From the NCBI GenBank assembly GCA_947626365.1, contig CANQRW010000015.1, forward strand, positions 1 through 54,839: a stretch of 54,839 nucleotides of DNA, written 5' to 3'. The translations under genes and the position numbers were made by a program. The DNA is from an uncultured Lachnospiraceae bacterium (GTDB lineage: Bacteria; Bacillota; Clostridia; Lachnospirales; Lachnospiraceae). The notes beneath the pieces are model-generated. The model did not search any database, had not been told where the DNA came from, and saw nothing but the letters and a program-made list of their open reading frames with translations. This document shows, piece by piece, positions 33,680-42,979 of the stretch (position 1 is its first letter; every line of letters starts with the position of its first letter).

Positions 33680-36460
33680 TTATCTCAGCTGAGCCAGGCG
33701 CTCCTTCACCTGCTCCATCATCTGGGCGTATTTCTGCTGTTTTTCTTTTTCTTCGGCAATCTTGGCGGCGGGGGCCTTGCTGACAAAGCGCTCGTTGCCA
33801 AGCATACCGTTTACCCGGACCAGTTCTTTCTCCAGCCGGGCTTCTTCTTTCTCCAGGCGCTCGATTTCCTTAGCCACATCCACCAGCTCGGCAAAGGGCA
33901 TATAGATGGCGGCCTGGGCGATCACCGCGGACACCGCGTCATCAGAAATTCCGGTCTTGTCCGTCTGGAGATGCACTTCGCTGGCGTAGCCCAGCATGGC
34001 AAAGAACACCTTACTCCTCTCAAAGATATCCAGCAGTTCCTGATTCTCCGACACCACATACACCTGGGCCTTCTTGCTGGGGGGCACGTTCATGGAAGTG
34101 CGGACCGTGCGGATGGCGCGCACCGCCTCCTTGATGGTCTCCACCTCGGATTCCTCCTTGGCGAAATTCCAGGTCTCCCGGTAAACCGGCCACGCGGAGA
34201 TCATGATGGTCCGCTCGTCGCTCTCACTCTCCGTCACCGTCCCGTCAGGATGCATCTGAGCTACAGTGATGGTCTCCCCCTCATCCAGCAGGTTGCAGAA
34301 AATCTCCTCGGTGATAAAGGGAATGTAGGGATGCAGAAGCTTAAGGGACTGCACCAGCACCGTCTTCAAAGTCCAGACCGCCGCCGTATGGGTCTCGTCG
34401 TCGTCCTTCCACAGACGGGGCTTCACCATCTCGATATACCAGTCGCAGAACTCCTCCCACACAAAATCGTACACCTTCTGCAGGGCGATTCCCAGTTCAT
34501 ATTTATCCAGATTATAGGTAACGTCCTTGATCAGCGTATTGACTCTGGACAGGATCCATTTGTCCGCCATGGTCAGAGGCGCCACATTGCCGCAGCCCAG
34601 GCAGATGCCGTCTTTTCCGGCGGCCACCGCGCATTCCTTCAGACCGTAGGCGATATCGTAGGCCCGTAGCTGCTCCGGCGACGCCTTCTCAATGTTCATC
34701 ATGATGAAACGGGAAGCGTTCCAGATCTTGTTGGCAAAGTTCCGGCTGTTCTCCACCCGCTCCCAGTAAAAACGCATGTCGTTGCCGGGGGCGTTGCCCG
34801 TCACCAGGGTCATGCGCAGGGCGTCGGCGCCGTATTTGTCAATGACATCCAGCGGGTCGATGCCGTTGCCCAGGGACTTGCTCATCTTCCGCCCCAGGGA
34901 ATCCCGGATCAGCCCGTGGAACAATACTGTGTGGAAGGGCTTCTCGCCCATCTGCTCATACCCGGAAAAGATCATGCGGATAACCCAGAAGAAAATGATG
35001 TCGTATCCGGTCACCAGCACATCCGTCGGATAGAAATATTTTAGATCTTCCGTCTGCTCGGGCCATCCCAGGATGGAGAAAGGCCACAGAGCGGAAGAAA
35101 ACCAGGTATCCAGCGTATCCTCGTCCTGATTCAAATGAGCGCTGCCGCACTTGGGACATTTCTCCGGACGGGTCTTAGAAACGGTCATCTCGCCGCAGTC
35201 GGCGCAGTAGTAGGCCGGGATCCGGTGTCCCCACCACAGCTGCCGGGAAATGCACCAGTCGCGGATATTGTCCGTCCAGCTGTAATAGTTTTTGTCCATC
35301 CGCTGAGGCAGCAGCGTGATATCGCCGTTCTTCACGGCCTCCACCGCAGGCTTGATCATCTCCGACATCTTCACAAACCACTGAGGCTTGATCATGGGCT
35401 CCACAGTGGTACCGCAGCGGTCATGGGTGCCCACTGCGTGGGTGTGGGGAACCACCTTCACCAGAAGACCCAGGGCGTCCAGATCCGCTACCATGGCCTT
35501 CCGGGCCTCGTAGCGGTCCATGCCGTGATATTTGCTGCCCGGCAGATTGATAGTGGCGTCGTCATTCAGGATATTGATCTCCGCCAGATTGTGACGCTTG
35601 CCCACCTCAAAGTCGTTGGGGTCGTGGGCCGGCGTGATCTTCACGCAGCCGGTGCCAAATTCCTTATCCACATAAGCATCGGCGATCACCGGGATCTGCC
35701 GCCCAGTCAGGGGCAGCTCCAGCATTTTCCCCACCAGATCCTGATACCGCTCATCCTCCGGATTCACCGCCACGGCTGTATCGCCCAGAAGCGTCTCCGG
35801 ACGGGTGGTGGCGATCTCCACAAAGCGGCCCTCCTCGCCTACGATGGGGTAGTTGATATGCCAGAAATAGCCTTCCTGATCTTCATGGATCACCTCCGCA
35901 TCGGAGATGGATGTCTGGCACACCGGACACCAGTTGATGATCCTGCTGCCCTTGTAGATCCAGCCTTTCTCATAGAGCTTCTGGAACACCTCCAGTACCG
36001 CTTCCGAGCAGCCCTCGTCCATGGTGAAACGTTCCCGATCCCAGTCGGCGGAGGAACCCATCTTGTGCAGCTGATTGATGATGCGGCCGCCGTACTCCTT
36101 CCGCCAGTCCCAGCATTTCTCCAGGAATCCTTCCCGGCCCAGGTCTTCCTTCTCGATTCCCTGTTTTTTCAGGCTGTCGATTACTTTCACCTCGGTGGCG
36201 ATAGCCGCGTGGTCCGTGCCCGGCTGCCACAGAGCCTCATAGCCCTGCATCCGACGGTAACGGATGATAATATCCTGCATGGTATTGTCCAGGGCGTGGC
36301 CCATGTGCAGCTGCCCGGTGATGTTGGGCGGCGGCATCACAATGGTAAAGGGCTTTTTGTCCGGATTGGGCTTCGCCCGGAAATATCCTTTAGCCATCCA
36401 GCGCTCGTAAAGTTCTCCCTCGATCTTCGACGGATTGTAATTCTTCTCCAATTCTTTCAT
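33680..36460 (-). CDS. valS: Valyl-tRNA synthetase
   Basis: This is a 926-residue class I synthetase. HIGH motif PPPNITGQLHMGHALDN, KMSKS motif GRKMSKSLGNGIDPLD, an editing domain with TTRPETLLGDTAVAVNP, and the C-terminal coiled coil typical of ValS (EIERLEKEEARLEKELVRV). Start at ATG 36460, with AAGGAG 10 nt upstream; a TTG three codons earlier is too close to that site. The gene lies downstream of a Val T-box but with a small gene between. Confidence 0.98.
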   Translation of the reverse strand: MKELEKNYNPSKIEGELYERWMAKGYFRAKPNPDKKPFTIVMPPPNITGQLHMGHALDNTMQDIIIRYRRMQGYEALWQPGTDHAAIATEVKVIDSLKKQGIEKEDLGREGFLEKCWDWRKEYGGRIINQLHKMGSSADWDRERFTMDEGCSEAVLEVFQKLYEKGWIYKGSRIINWCPVCQTSISDAEVIHEDQEGYFWHINYPIVGEEGRFVEIATTRPETLLGDTAVAVNPEDERYQDLVGKMLELPLTGRQIPVIADAYVDKEFGTGCVKITPAHDPNDFEVGKRHNLAEINILNDDATINLPGSKYHGMDRYEARKAMVADLDALGLLVKVVPHTHAVGTHDRCGTTVEPMIKPQWFVKMSEMIKPAVEAVKNGDITLLPQRMDKNYYSWTDNIRDWCISRQLWWGHRIPAYYCADCGEMTVSKTRPEKCPKCGSAHLNQDEDTLDTWFSSALWPFSILGWPEQTEDLKYFYPTDVLVTGYDIIFFWVIRMIFSGYEQMGEKPFHTVLFHGLIRDSLGRKMSKSLGNGIDPLDVIDKYGADALRMTLVTGNAPGNDMRFYWERVENSRNFANKIWNASRFIMMNIEKASPEQLRAYDIAYGLKECAVAAGKDGICLGCGNVAPLTMADKWILSRVNTLIKDVTYNLDKYELGIALQKVYDFVWEEFCDWYIEMVKPRLWKDDDETHTAAVWTLKTVLVQSLKLLHPYIPFITEEIFCNLLDEGETITVAQMHPDGTVTESESDERTIMISAWPVYRETWNFAKEESEVETIKEAVRAIRTVRTSMNVPPSKKAQVYVVSENQELLDIFERSKVFFAMLGYASEVHLQTDKTGISDDAVSAVIAQAAIYMPFAELVDVAKEIERLEKEEARLEKELVRVNGMLGNERFVSKAPAAKIAEEKEKQQKYAQMMEQVKERLAQLR

Positions 36461-36563
36461 GAATTTCAATCTCCTTCTATAATATAATGTTATGATGTGG
36501 CGTCAAAGAGTATTTTGACCCCTATGATACGCGTATTGCTCCGCGCTTCGCGCTCACGCAATC

Positions 36564-36761
36564 CTACATCTGGTGCCGCACCACCGCGTACTCGTCTCCA
36601 TTGCGGTAATAAGGGCACTGGAAGGACCGGTCCGTCATCAGGCGGCCGTAGTCGTCCTCATCCATGTCCACGTCGCAGACATAGTCCTCATAATCCTCGT
36701 CATAGACCAGATTGGCGCAGCTGTCGCAGCTGGTTTCCGTCTTTTTCGCTTTGGTCCGCAC
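36564..36761 (-). CDS. DUF6472-like small Cys-containing protein
   Basis: This is a 65-residue acidic protein with CDSCANLVYDEDYEDYVCDV and FQCPYYRNGDEYAVVRHQM. Four Cys (CxxC, C, C) suggest a small metal-binding knuckle. I recall similar Lachnospiraceae proteins named DUF6472; function unknown. GTG start at 36761 is preceded by a near-complete anti-SD match (AAAGGGGGTGATCC). It is the first gene after the Val T-box. Confidence 0.75.
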   Translation of the reverse strand: MRTKAKKTETSCDSCANLVYDEDYEDYVCDVDMDEDDYGRLMTDRSFQCPYYRNGDEYAVVRHQM

Positions 36762-36902
36762 CGGATCACCCCCTTTGATCTTTCTGTAATGCTGACGCAC
36801 GCCACGCCCGATGCAGTCCTGCAGCAGGCCGCGCCAGCGACATTTTCGGCACCGCCGGATGCGCAGAAGAACACGCCTGCCCGGAAAAATTTCCTAAGTT
36901 AT

Positions 36903-37245
36903 ATAAAAACGCCCCTTGCATGAGCCATACTCACACAAAGGGCGAAATCATCCGCGGTACCACCTTTTTTATGAAACCCCGCGCGCTCCGCGCGCACGAA
37001 TCCCATCTCTTTCGGGCCATTTAACGCCGGCCAGACGTGAACGGCTACTGCGCGAATCTCCCGCCCTGCTGTTCTGTGCCCTAAACACAACTCCGCAGCA
37101 GCACACAGCACTCCTTCGCGATTCGCCATTCCGGTTCTGAAGCGACCTTCCGTTCCTTCCTTCTGAAACCGCCTTCCAGCCGACGAGCGGTTCTCTCTGC
37201 CAGGGTCCTGAACGTACTCCTCTTCGTCTTAACCTTTTCCTGTTG
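36903..37245 (-). ncRNA. T-box leader with valine specifier
   Basis: The T-box core is AAGGTGGTACCGCGG (minus, 36952-36966). Stem I carries AGTACG on its 5' side and GGAAGGTCGC on its 3' side; the GTC at 37144-37146 is in the specifier position and reads valine. A terminator follows at 36910-36944. It should raise transcription when tRNA-Val is uncharged, fitting valS downstream. Stem I assignment is moderate. Confidence 0.85.
36910..36944 (-). terminator. Intrinsic terminator of the valine T-box
   Basis: CGCCCTTTG and CAAGGGGCG (minus strand, one G-U) form a 9-bp stem followed by TTTTTAT. The antiterminator would use the preceding T-box sequence. Confidence 0.88.
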
Positions 37246-37256
37246 AAACTCCTATA

Positions 37257-37285
37257 ATCATAGACAAAATACGGAGATTTGTCAA
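37257..37285 (-). promoter_or_regulatory. Promoter of the valine T-box operon
   Basis: TTGACA (37280-37285), a 17-nt spacer and TATGAT (37257-37262) on the minus strand form a near-consensus sigma-A promoter just ahead of the leader RNA. Confidence 0.85.
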
Positions 37286-37362
37286 ATCCTTTTTACCGCA
37301 AAAGATAAATCCTGCAGAAGATAAATGTCTTCCGCCGCATCCGAGAATCCGCTTGGTTCCCG

Positions 37363-38781
37363 TCAGGCCGGCTGCGTCGGCTGCTTCTGCCCTGCCAGCT
37401 CTCGGTTCATCCAGTCCTTCTCCGATATGTGCAGGTGCCGCCGGATCAGGATATAGCAGATCAGGTGGGCAAAAAAGGTCAGAATCCAGGAGGCCGGATA
37501 GGAATAATACAGCGTCGGCAGCGTTCGGTTAGCCGCAAAGACCGTATAGATCCACACGATCCGGAAGGCGCAGGCTCCCGTCAGGGACACGAACATGGGA
37601 AGCACCGAATATCCCATACCCCGCAGGGCTCCCACCATCACGTCCATCATGCCGCAGGTGAAATACAGGACAATGTAGCACCTCATGCGCAGCAGTCCGT
37701 ACTCGATCACCGCAGGATCGGAGGAATAGATATGCAAAAGCTGGTTTCCCATCAGCAGCGCTCCTCCATCCAGCGCGATTCCCACCAGAATCACCAGTCC
37801 CTGACAATACAGAAGGACCCTGGTCATCCGTTTATAATTTTTAGCGCCGAAATTCTGGCTGGTAAAGCTGAGGGTCGTCTGATACACCGCGTTCATGGAT
37901 GTGTAGATAAATCCTTCAATGTTGGCTGAAGCCGTATTGCCGGCCATAGCTACGGAGCCGAAGGAATTGACGGAGGACTGAATCAGCACATTGGAGATGG
38001 AAAAGATGGCGCCCTGAAGTCCCGCCGGAAACCCGATCTTCACGATGGAAAAGAATTTATCCCGGACAATCCGCAGCCGTTTCAGCTGAATGCGATAATC
38101 AGCATCGGAGCGCACCAGGCACAGGACGATGAGGCCTGCCGAGATGCACTGGGAAATCACCGTAGCCAGCGCCACGCCCGCTACTCCCATGGAGAACTGA
38201 ATCACGAAAAACAGATTCAGAACCACATTGATGATTCCCGCCGTCAGCAGGTAATATAAAGGTCTGCGGGTATCTCCCACCGCCCGCAGTATGGCGCTGC
38301 CAAAATTGTAAAGCAGAGTCGCGGGCATACCGGCAAAATAGATCTGCATATATAAGGTAGACAACGGCAGCACATTGTCCGGCGTGCCCATAAGAGTCAG
38401 AAGCGGGCCGGAGAACAAAAAGCCAACGATGATCAGGATCACACCGCCAATGAACGCAATCACCACCGATGTCTGCACCGTTTCCTCCAGATCATGCTCA
38501 CTGTGAGAGGCAAAAAAACGGGCGACCAACACATTGGTTCCGATGGACAGCCCGATAAATACATTAATCAGCAGATTGATCAGCGCCGAGGTAGCGCCTA
38601 CCGCCGCCAGCGAATCGCTGCCTGCGTATCGTCCTACCACAATGATGTCCGCCGCATTGAAAAGAAGCTGCAGAATACCGGACAGCATAAGCGGTATGGC
38701 AAACAGGATAATCTTGGATAAAAGCGGGCCATTGCACATATCGATCTCATAATTTCTGGCCGCTTTCTGGTTCACTTTCAT
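37363..38781 (-). CDS. MATE-family multidrug/cation exporter
   Basis: This is a 472-residue protein with 12 predicted membrane helices and the MATE N-terminal stretch LFAIPLMLSGILQLLFNAAD followed by VGRYAGSDSLAAVGAT. It would export organic cations or drugs in exchange for Na+ or H+. Substrate unknown. ATG at 38781 follows AAAGGAG. Confidence 0.93.
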   Translation of the reverse strand: MKVNQKAARNYEIDMCNGPLLSKIILFAIPLMLSGILQLLFNAADIIVVGRYAGSDSLAAVGATSALINLLINVFIGLSIGTNVLVARFFASHSEHDLEETVQTSVVIAFIGGVILIIVGFLFSGPLLTLMGTPDNVLPLSTLYMQIYFAGMPATLLYNFGSAILRAVGDTRRPLYYLLTAGIINVVLNLFFVIQFSMGVAGVALATVISQCISAGLIVLCLVRSDADYRIQLKRLRIVRDKFFSIVKIGFPAGLQGAIFSISNVLIQSSVNSFGSVAMAGNTASANIEGFIYTSMNAVYQTTLSFTSQNFGAKNYKRMTRVLLYCQGLVILVGIALDGGALLMGNQLLHIYSSDPAVIEYGLLRMRCYIVLYFTCGMMDVMVGALRGMGYSVLPMFVSLTGACAFRIVWIYTVFAANRTLPTLYYSYPASWILTFFAHLICYILIRRHLHISEKDWMNRELAGQKQPTQPA

Positions 38782-38829
38782 GATTCTGATACTCCTTTAT
38801 TTCTAACATTTCCCGAAGGCGTAACCCTG

Positions 38830-38857
38830 ATTATAGCACAAAAAATTTATCTTTCAA
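38830..38857 (-). promoter_or_regulatory. Promoter of the MATE gene
   Basis: TTGAAA (38852-38857), 16 nt, TATAAT (38830-38835) on the minus strand, giving a leader of about 40 nt. Confidence 0.75.
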
Positions 38858-38887
38858 CTGTTTTTTGTAAGTTCTTACAGATAATAA

Positions 38888-38916
38888 TTGCCTGGGTCCG
38901 GAGGACATGCTATAAT
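38888..38916 (+). promoter_or_regulatory. Promoter of the aldo/keto reductase gene
   Basis: TTGCCT (38888-38893), a 17-nt spacer and TATAAT (38911-38916) point toward the reductase, divergent from the MATE promoter. Confidence 0.7.
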
Positions 38917-38993
38917 CTCGGGGAAAGTGCCGATGACGCCTGCCGCAATCGGCCTTTGACGAGTATTTCCATCGAGATGAAAAGGAGGACCTT

Positions 38994-40031
38994 ATGGATA
39001 ATATAACTCTGGGAAGAACACAGATTACCGTCAACCGCAATGGATTCGGCGCGCTACCCATTCAGCGTGTGCCTGTAAAAGAGGCCGTCCGCCTGCTGCA
39101 GAAAGCCCATGACGGCGGGATTACCTTTTTTGATACGGCACGGTCCTACACAGACAGCGAGGAAAAGCTGGGCCTGGCCTTTGAGGACAGACGGAACCGG
39201 CTGTACCTGGCGACTAAGACCCCGGCAAAGACGGCTGATGAGTTCCGAAAAGACCTGGAAACCAGCCTGAAGCTTTTAAAGACAGATTATATTGATATTT
39301 ATCAGTTCCACAACCCCAATTTCTGTCCGAAACCCGGTGACGGCACCGGTCTCTATGAAGCCGCCCTGGAAGCGAAACAGCAGGGCAAAATCCGCTTTAT
39401 CGGCCTGACCAACCACCGTCTTTCCGTAGCCTGGGAATGTATTGAAAGCGGCCTTTACGACACGCTCCAGTTTCCGTTCAGCTATCTGGCTGTGGAGAAA
39501 GACCTGGCCCTGGTGGAAGGCTGCAGAACACATCATATGGGATTCATCGCCATGAAATCCCTCTCCGGCGGCCTGATCACCAATTCTGCCGCCGCCTACG
39601 CTTTCGCCTCCCAGTTCGATCATGTGGTGCCTATCTGGGGGATTCAGCGAGAATCGGAACTGGATGAATTCTTAAGCTACATAGACAATCCTCCGACATG
39701 GACCGCCGAATACCAGGCTCTGGTGGAGACGGACCGCCGGCAGCTGTCCGGAAGCTTCTGCCGGGGCTGCGGCTACTGCATGCCCTGTCCGGCGGGAATC
39801 AAAATCAACGACTGCGCCCGGATGTCCCTGCTTCTTCGCCGCTCTCCTTTAAAGGACCGCTTGAAAGAGGCTGGTCAGGCGGAAATGTTCAAAATCAGGG
39901 ACTGCCTCCACTGTAATCAGTGCTCCTCCAAATGTCCCTACGGACTCAACACGCCGGAGCTTCTGGCCCGGAACCTGAAAGACTTTGAAGAGATTCAGGC
40001 AGGCAAAGAGATGACGCCGGACAATTATTGA
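38994..40031 (+). CDS. Aldo/keto reductase with C-terminal 4Fe-4S ferredoxin domain
   Basis: This is a 345-residue protein: an AKR TIM barrel (about 1-265; FFDTARSYTDSEEKLG with the catalytic Asp/Tyr, LATKTPAKTADEF with Lys), then two Cys clusters (CRGCGYCMPCPAG and CLHCNQCSSKCPYGL) for iron-sulfur clusters. Such proteins are common in anaerobic Clostridia and probably link NAD(P)H or ferredoxin to carbonyl reduction; substrate unknown. ATG follows AAAAGGAGG. Confidence 0.93.
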   Translation: MDNITLGRTQITVNRNGFGALPIQRVPVKEAVRLLQKAHDGGITFFDTARSYTDSEEKLGLAFEDRRNRLYLATKTPAKTADEFRKDLETSLKLLKTDYIDIYQFHNPNFCPKPGDGTGLYEAALEAKQQGKIRFIGLTNHRLSVAWECIESGLYDTLQFPFSYLAVEKDLALVEGCRTHHMGFIAMKSLSGGLITNSAAAYAFASQFDHVVPIWGIQRESELDEFLSYIDNPPTWTAEYQALVETDRRQLSGSFCRGCGYCMPCPAGIKINDCARMSLLLRRSPLKDRLKEAGQAEMFKIRDCLHCNQCSSKCPYGLNTPELLARNLKDFEEIQAGKEMTPDNY

Positions 40032-40115
40032 TGCCCTATAATTATCATCCGTCGTCTCATATTTTTCCCTCATCGGGAGATACTGAGCATCAGCAAGGTC
40101 TCCCGGAGGTTTATT

Positions 40116-40727
40116 ATGCTTTCCACTCTTACTGCATATATCGTGATTCCTATCTATACTCTCCTGTTCGTCAGCGGTACCGACTGGTTCTCAACAAACC
40201 TGTCGGTCATCGGAAGCTGGCCGGACAGGAGATTTGCTTTTACAGGACTTGGCCTGGTTCTTGGTCTCTATTTTTATACCATTCTCAAACGGCTTATGTC
40301 ACACCTTCCCAGGCACAGGAATGAGACTCTGTGCGTGAACCTTGCGCTTCTTCTTCTGCTGCTGGCTGTCGCCACGCCCTACCTGCCCAGACAAATGCCG
40401 CTCCAGTCCTTCCTTCATATTGTATTTGCCCTTCTGTCCTCTATCCTGCTGCTTCTGTGCCTGTACCGGATCGTCTGGCTGCTTTCCTCTACCTCCGGCG
40501 ACGCCAGAAGGTTCCTGAAACCTTATAAGATCATGCTTCTTTTTATTACATTAATCAGCGGTCTGCTGCTCTTCCTGGCCGGCATCATCAGCAGCGCCCT
40601 GGAAATCTTCTTCGTTCTGTCCGCCACAGTCATGGTACAGCGCCTTTACCGCGGCTATTCTCGCGCCTTTTCCAATTCCCGATACACCAAAACGCATCAC
40701 TGGCGCGTTTTTCGCATACTGACGTAA
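40116..40727 (+). CDS. Six-helix membrane protein of unknown function
   Basis: This is a 203-residue, strongly hydrophobic protein with about six membrane helices, starting LTAYIVIPIYTLLFVSG. The general layout resembles DUF998-type proteins, but I am not sure. The last 14 codons (KTHHWRVFRILT and neighbours) are made of the dispersed terminator-tag repeat, so the native C-terminus may have been altered by that element. It lies 84 nt after the reductase gene in the same direction. GGAGG precedes the ATG. Confidence 0.65.
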   Translation: MLSTLTAYIVIPIYTLLFVSGTDWFSTNLSVIGSWPDRRFAFTGLGLVLGLYFYTILKRLMSHLPRHRNETLCVNLALLLLLLAVATPYLPRQMPLQSFLHIVFALLSSILLLLCLYRIVWLLSSTSGDARRFLKPYKIMLLFITLISGLLLFLAGIISSALEIFFVLSATVMVQRLYRGYSRAFSNSRYTKTHHWRVFRILT

Positions 40728-40773
40728 TACAAAAACGCGTCACTGGCGCGTTTTTTGCATACTGACGTAATAC
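40689..40773 (+). repeat. Dispersed terminator-tag repeat, copies 4 and 5 in tandem
   Basis: Two adjacent 42-43-nt copies (40689-40730 and 40731-40773) each hold AAAACGCG, TCACTGG, CGCGTTTTTT and then GCATACTGACGTAATAC. The hairpin plus T-run is a good rho-independent terminator for the plus-strand genes. The first copy lies inside the end of the membrane-protein gene; the second is intergenic, before convergent ftsH. Confidence 0.9.
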
Positions 40774-40831
40774 AAAAACAGCCACCTGGCCGGATCCAGT
40801 CAGATGACTGCCTCGATCATACATATTTCAT

Positions 40832-42787
40832 TTAATTTCCCGCCGGATTCTGCATCGGTCGCGGACCTTCTGCAGACACCGGGCTCTCCGGCCGTGCGGA
40901 AATTCCCGCAGGCACATGATTCTCCGCGGCAGTACCGGCCTGCGCCGTCCTGCCGTCCCGGATCTCATGGAAAATCTTCATGAACTCCTTGCCTGTGATA
41001 GTCTCCTTCTCAATCAGGAATTCGGAAATCTTATCCATAGCGTCGCGGTTCTCGCTGAGCAGCCGTTTCGCCTCGACATAGGCTTCCTTCAGCATCCGCA
41101 TCACTTCCTGGTCGATCTCCGCCGCCGTAGCCTCGCCGCAGTTCAGCACCATGCGTCCGCTTAAATACTGATCCTCCTGAGTCGCCAGTCCCATCAGTCC
41201 AAACTTCTGGGACATGCCGTACTGGGTCACCATGGCCCTGGCGATCCGCGTCGCCTTCTCGATATCATTGGCCGCGCCTGTGGTCACCGTGTCAAACACG
41301 ATCTCCTCCGCCGCCCGGCCGGCCAGGCTGACTACCAGCATGGCTTTCAGTTCCTTCTCCGTATTCAGGTACTTCTCCTCCTCAGGCACCTGCATCACAT
41401 AGCCCAGGGCTCCCATAGTACGGGGCACGATCGTGATCTTCTGCACCGGCTCCGCATCTTTCTGCAGGGCGCTGACCAGAGCATGGCCCACCTCGTGATA
41501 AGATACGATCCGGCGCTCTTCTTTGCTGAGCACCCGGTCCTTCTTCTCCTTTCCTACCAGAACCACTTCCACGGCCTCAAACAGATCTCTCTGGCTCACC
41601 GCGTTTCGTCCGTTCTTGACGGCCAGAATAGCCGCCTCGTTGATCATATTGGCCAAGTCGGAACCCACCGCGCCGGAGGTGGCCAGGGCAATAGCCTCCA
41701 GATCTACCGTCTCGTCAAGGGCCACATTCTGGGCGTGCACCTTCAGGATATCCACACGGCCTCTCAGATCCGGCTTATCCACGATAATGCGCCGGTCAAA
41801 ACGGCCCGGACGCAGAAGGGCCGGGTCCAGGATCTCCGGACGGTTGGTAGCCGCCAGCACCAGAAGGCCCTTGGAGGAATCAAATCCGTCCATCTCCGAC
41901 AGCAGCTGATTCAGGGTCTGCTCCCTCTCGTCGTTGCCGCCGCCGTAACGGGAATCACGGCTCTTGCCGATGGCGTCTACCTCGTCAATAAAGATGATAC
42001 AGGGGGCGTTGTCCTGGGCCTGCTTGAACAGATCCCGGACACGGGACGCGCCAACGCCCACGAACATTTCCACAAAATCAGAACCGGACAGAGAGTAGAA
42101 CGGCACATGGGCCTCGCCTGCCACCGCCTTGGCAAGAAGAGTCTTACCGGTTCCGGGCGGGCCTACCAGCAGGGCTCCCTTGGGCAGCTTGGCGCCGATG
42201 TGAGTATATCTTCCCGGATTGTGAAGGAAGTCCACAATCTCCACCAGGGATTCCTTAGCTTCATCCTCTCCGGCTACGTCTTTAAAGGTAACTCCGGTTT
42301 CCTTCTGCATATACATCTTGGCCGTGCTCTTGCCGACGCCCATGACGCCGCCGCCCATACGCCTCATCATCATATTCATAAGGAACAGAATGGAGCCGAA
42401 CATCAGCACCGTGCTCATAATGCTCCACAGCGCCGTATTCTGCTGCAGCTGCTCATAGACGATATTGGCTTTCTCCAGCCGCAGCGTCAGCTGGTCCCCG
42501 CTCTCAATCCGCACGGTGCTGTAGGTAATGGCCGGTATATTAGGCAGCGGATGATCTTCCTTCAGCGTAAAAAGGATATCGCTTCCGTCAATGGTAACCT
42601 CATCGACCTGCCCTGCCTCCAGATAATCCAGAAACTCACTGTAAGGCACAGTCGTCTGGCGGTTCATAAAGTTGCTCATCATCATGATTACCAGAAATGT
42701 AATCAATCCTGCTGTCAGGATAACGCCGAAAATCTGATTGTAATTCGGCCCCTTACCCTGGTTATTTCGGTTGTTTCTATCATTCAT
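40832..42787 (-). CDS. ftsH: ATP-dependent zinc metalloprotease FtsH
   Basis: This is a 651-residue protein: an N-terminal helix ([16 protein letters not shown]), a periplasmic-side domain, a second helix near 120-138, the AAA+ domain ([32 protein letters not shown] region [17 protein letters not shown]) and the protease domain with HEVGHA. It degrades misfolded membrane and regulatory proteins. The last 40 residues (Pro/Gly/Ala/Glu-rich) are variable, as in the family. Confidence 0.98.
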   Translation of the reverse strand: MNDRNNRNNQGKGPNYNQIFGVILTAGLITFLVIMMMSNFMNRQTTVPYSEFLDYLEAGQVDEVTIDGSDILFTLKEDHPLPNIPAITYSTVRIESGDQLTLRLEKANIVYEQLQQNTALWSIMSTVLMFGSILFLMNMMMRRMGGGVMGVGKSTAKMYMQKETGVTFKDVAGEDEAKESLVEIVDFLHNPGRYTHIGAKLPKGALLVGPPGTGKTLLAKAVAGEAHVPFYSLSGSDFVEMFVGVGASRVRDLFKQAQDNAPCIIFIDEVDAIGKSRDSRYGGGNDEREQTLNQLLSEMDGFDSSKGLLVLAATNRPEILDPALLRPGRFDRRIIVDKPDLRGRVDILKVHAQNVALDETVDLEAIALATSGAVGSDLANMINEAAILAVKNGRNAVSQRDLFEAVEVVLVGKEKKDRVLSKEERRIVSYHEVGHALVSALQKDAEPVQKITIVPRTMGALGYVMQVPEEEKYLNTEKELKAMLVVSLAGRAAEEIVFDTVTTGAANDIEKATRIARAMVTQYGMSQKFGLMGLATQEDQYLSGRMVLNCGEATAAEIDQEVMRMLKEAYVEAKRLLSENRDAMDKISEFLIEKETITGKEFMKIFHEIRDGRTAQAGTAAENHVPAGISARPESPVSAEGPRPMQNPAGN

Positions 42788-42828
42788 AATCCTGATTCTC
42801 CCAATTTCTGTATAACAGTTCCTTCTTG

Positions 42829-42857
42829 ATTATACTTTCAGTTTCTCCATAAATCAA
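42829..42857 (-). promoter_or_regulatory. Promoter of ftsH
   Basis: TTGATT (42852-42857), 17 nt, TATAAT (42829-42834) on the minus strand, with a leader of about 40 nt. Confidence 0.75.
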
Positions 42858-42910
42858 GAACCGCAACTATTAAATTATTATAAACACCCTCAAAAAATTA
42901 CAAAAATGGG

Positions 42911-42939
42911 TGGATTTTTGGAAAAAGGGGTTGTATAAT
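42911..42939 (+). promoter_or_regulatory. Likely promoter of pyrG
   Basis: TATAAT at 42934-42939 preceded by TTG; the -35 position (TGGATT, 42911-42916) is weak. The sequence is AT-rich upstream. The leader is about 35 nt. Confidence 0.5.
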
Positions 42940-42979
42940 AGTAAAATATTTTGATTTTCACGCAAGGGAGGTTCTGAGT

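Noticed and set aside
35135-36487. Plus-strand open frame of about 450 codons
   Set aside because: Antisense to valS; no recognisable motif.
36479-36506. Separate promoter for valS (TTGACG, 16 nt, TATTAT)
   Set aside because: The start point would fall inside the valS ribosome binding site, leaving almost no leader, so it is unlikely to work for translation of valS.
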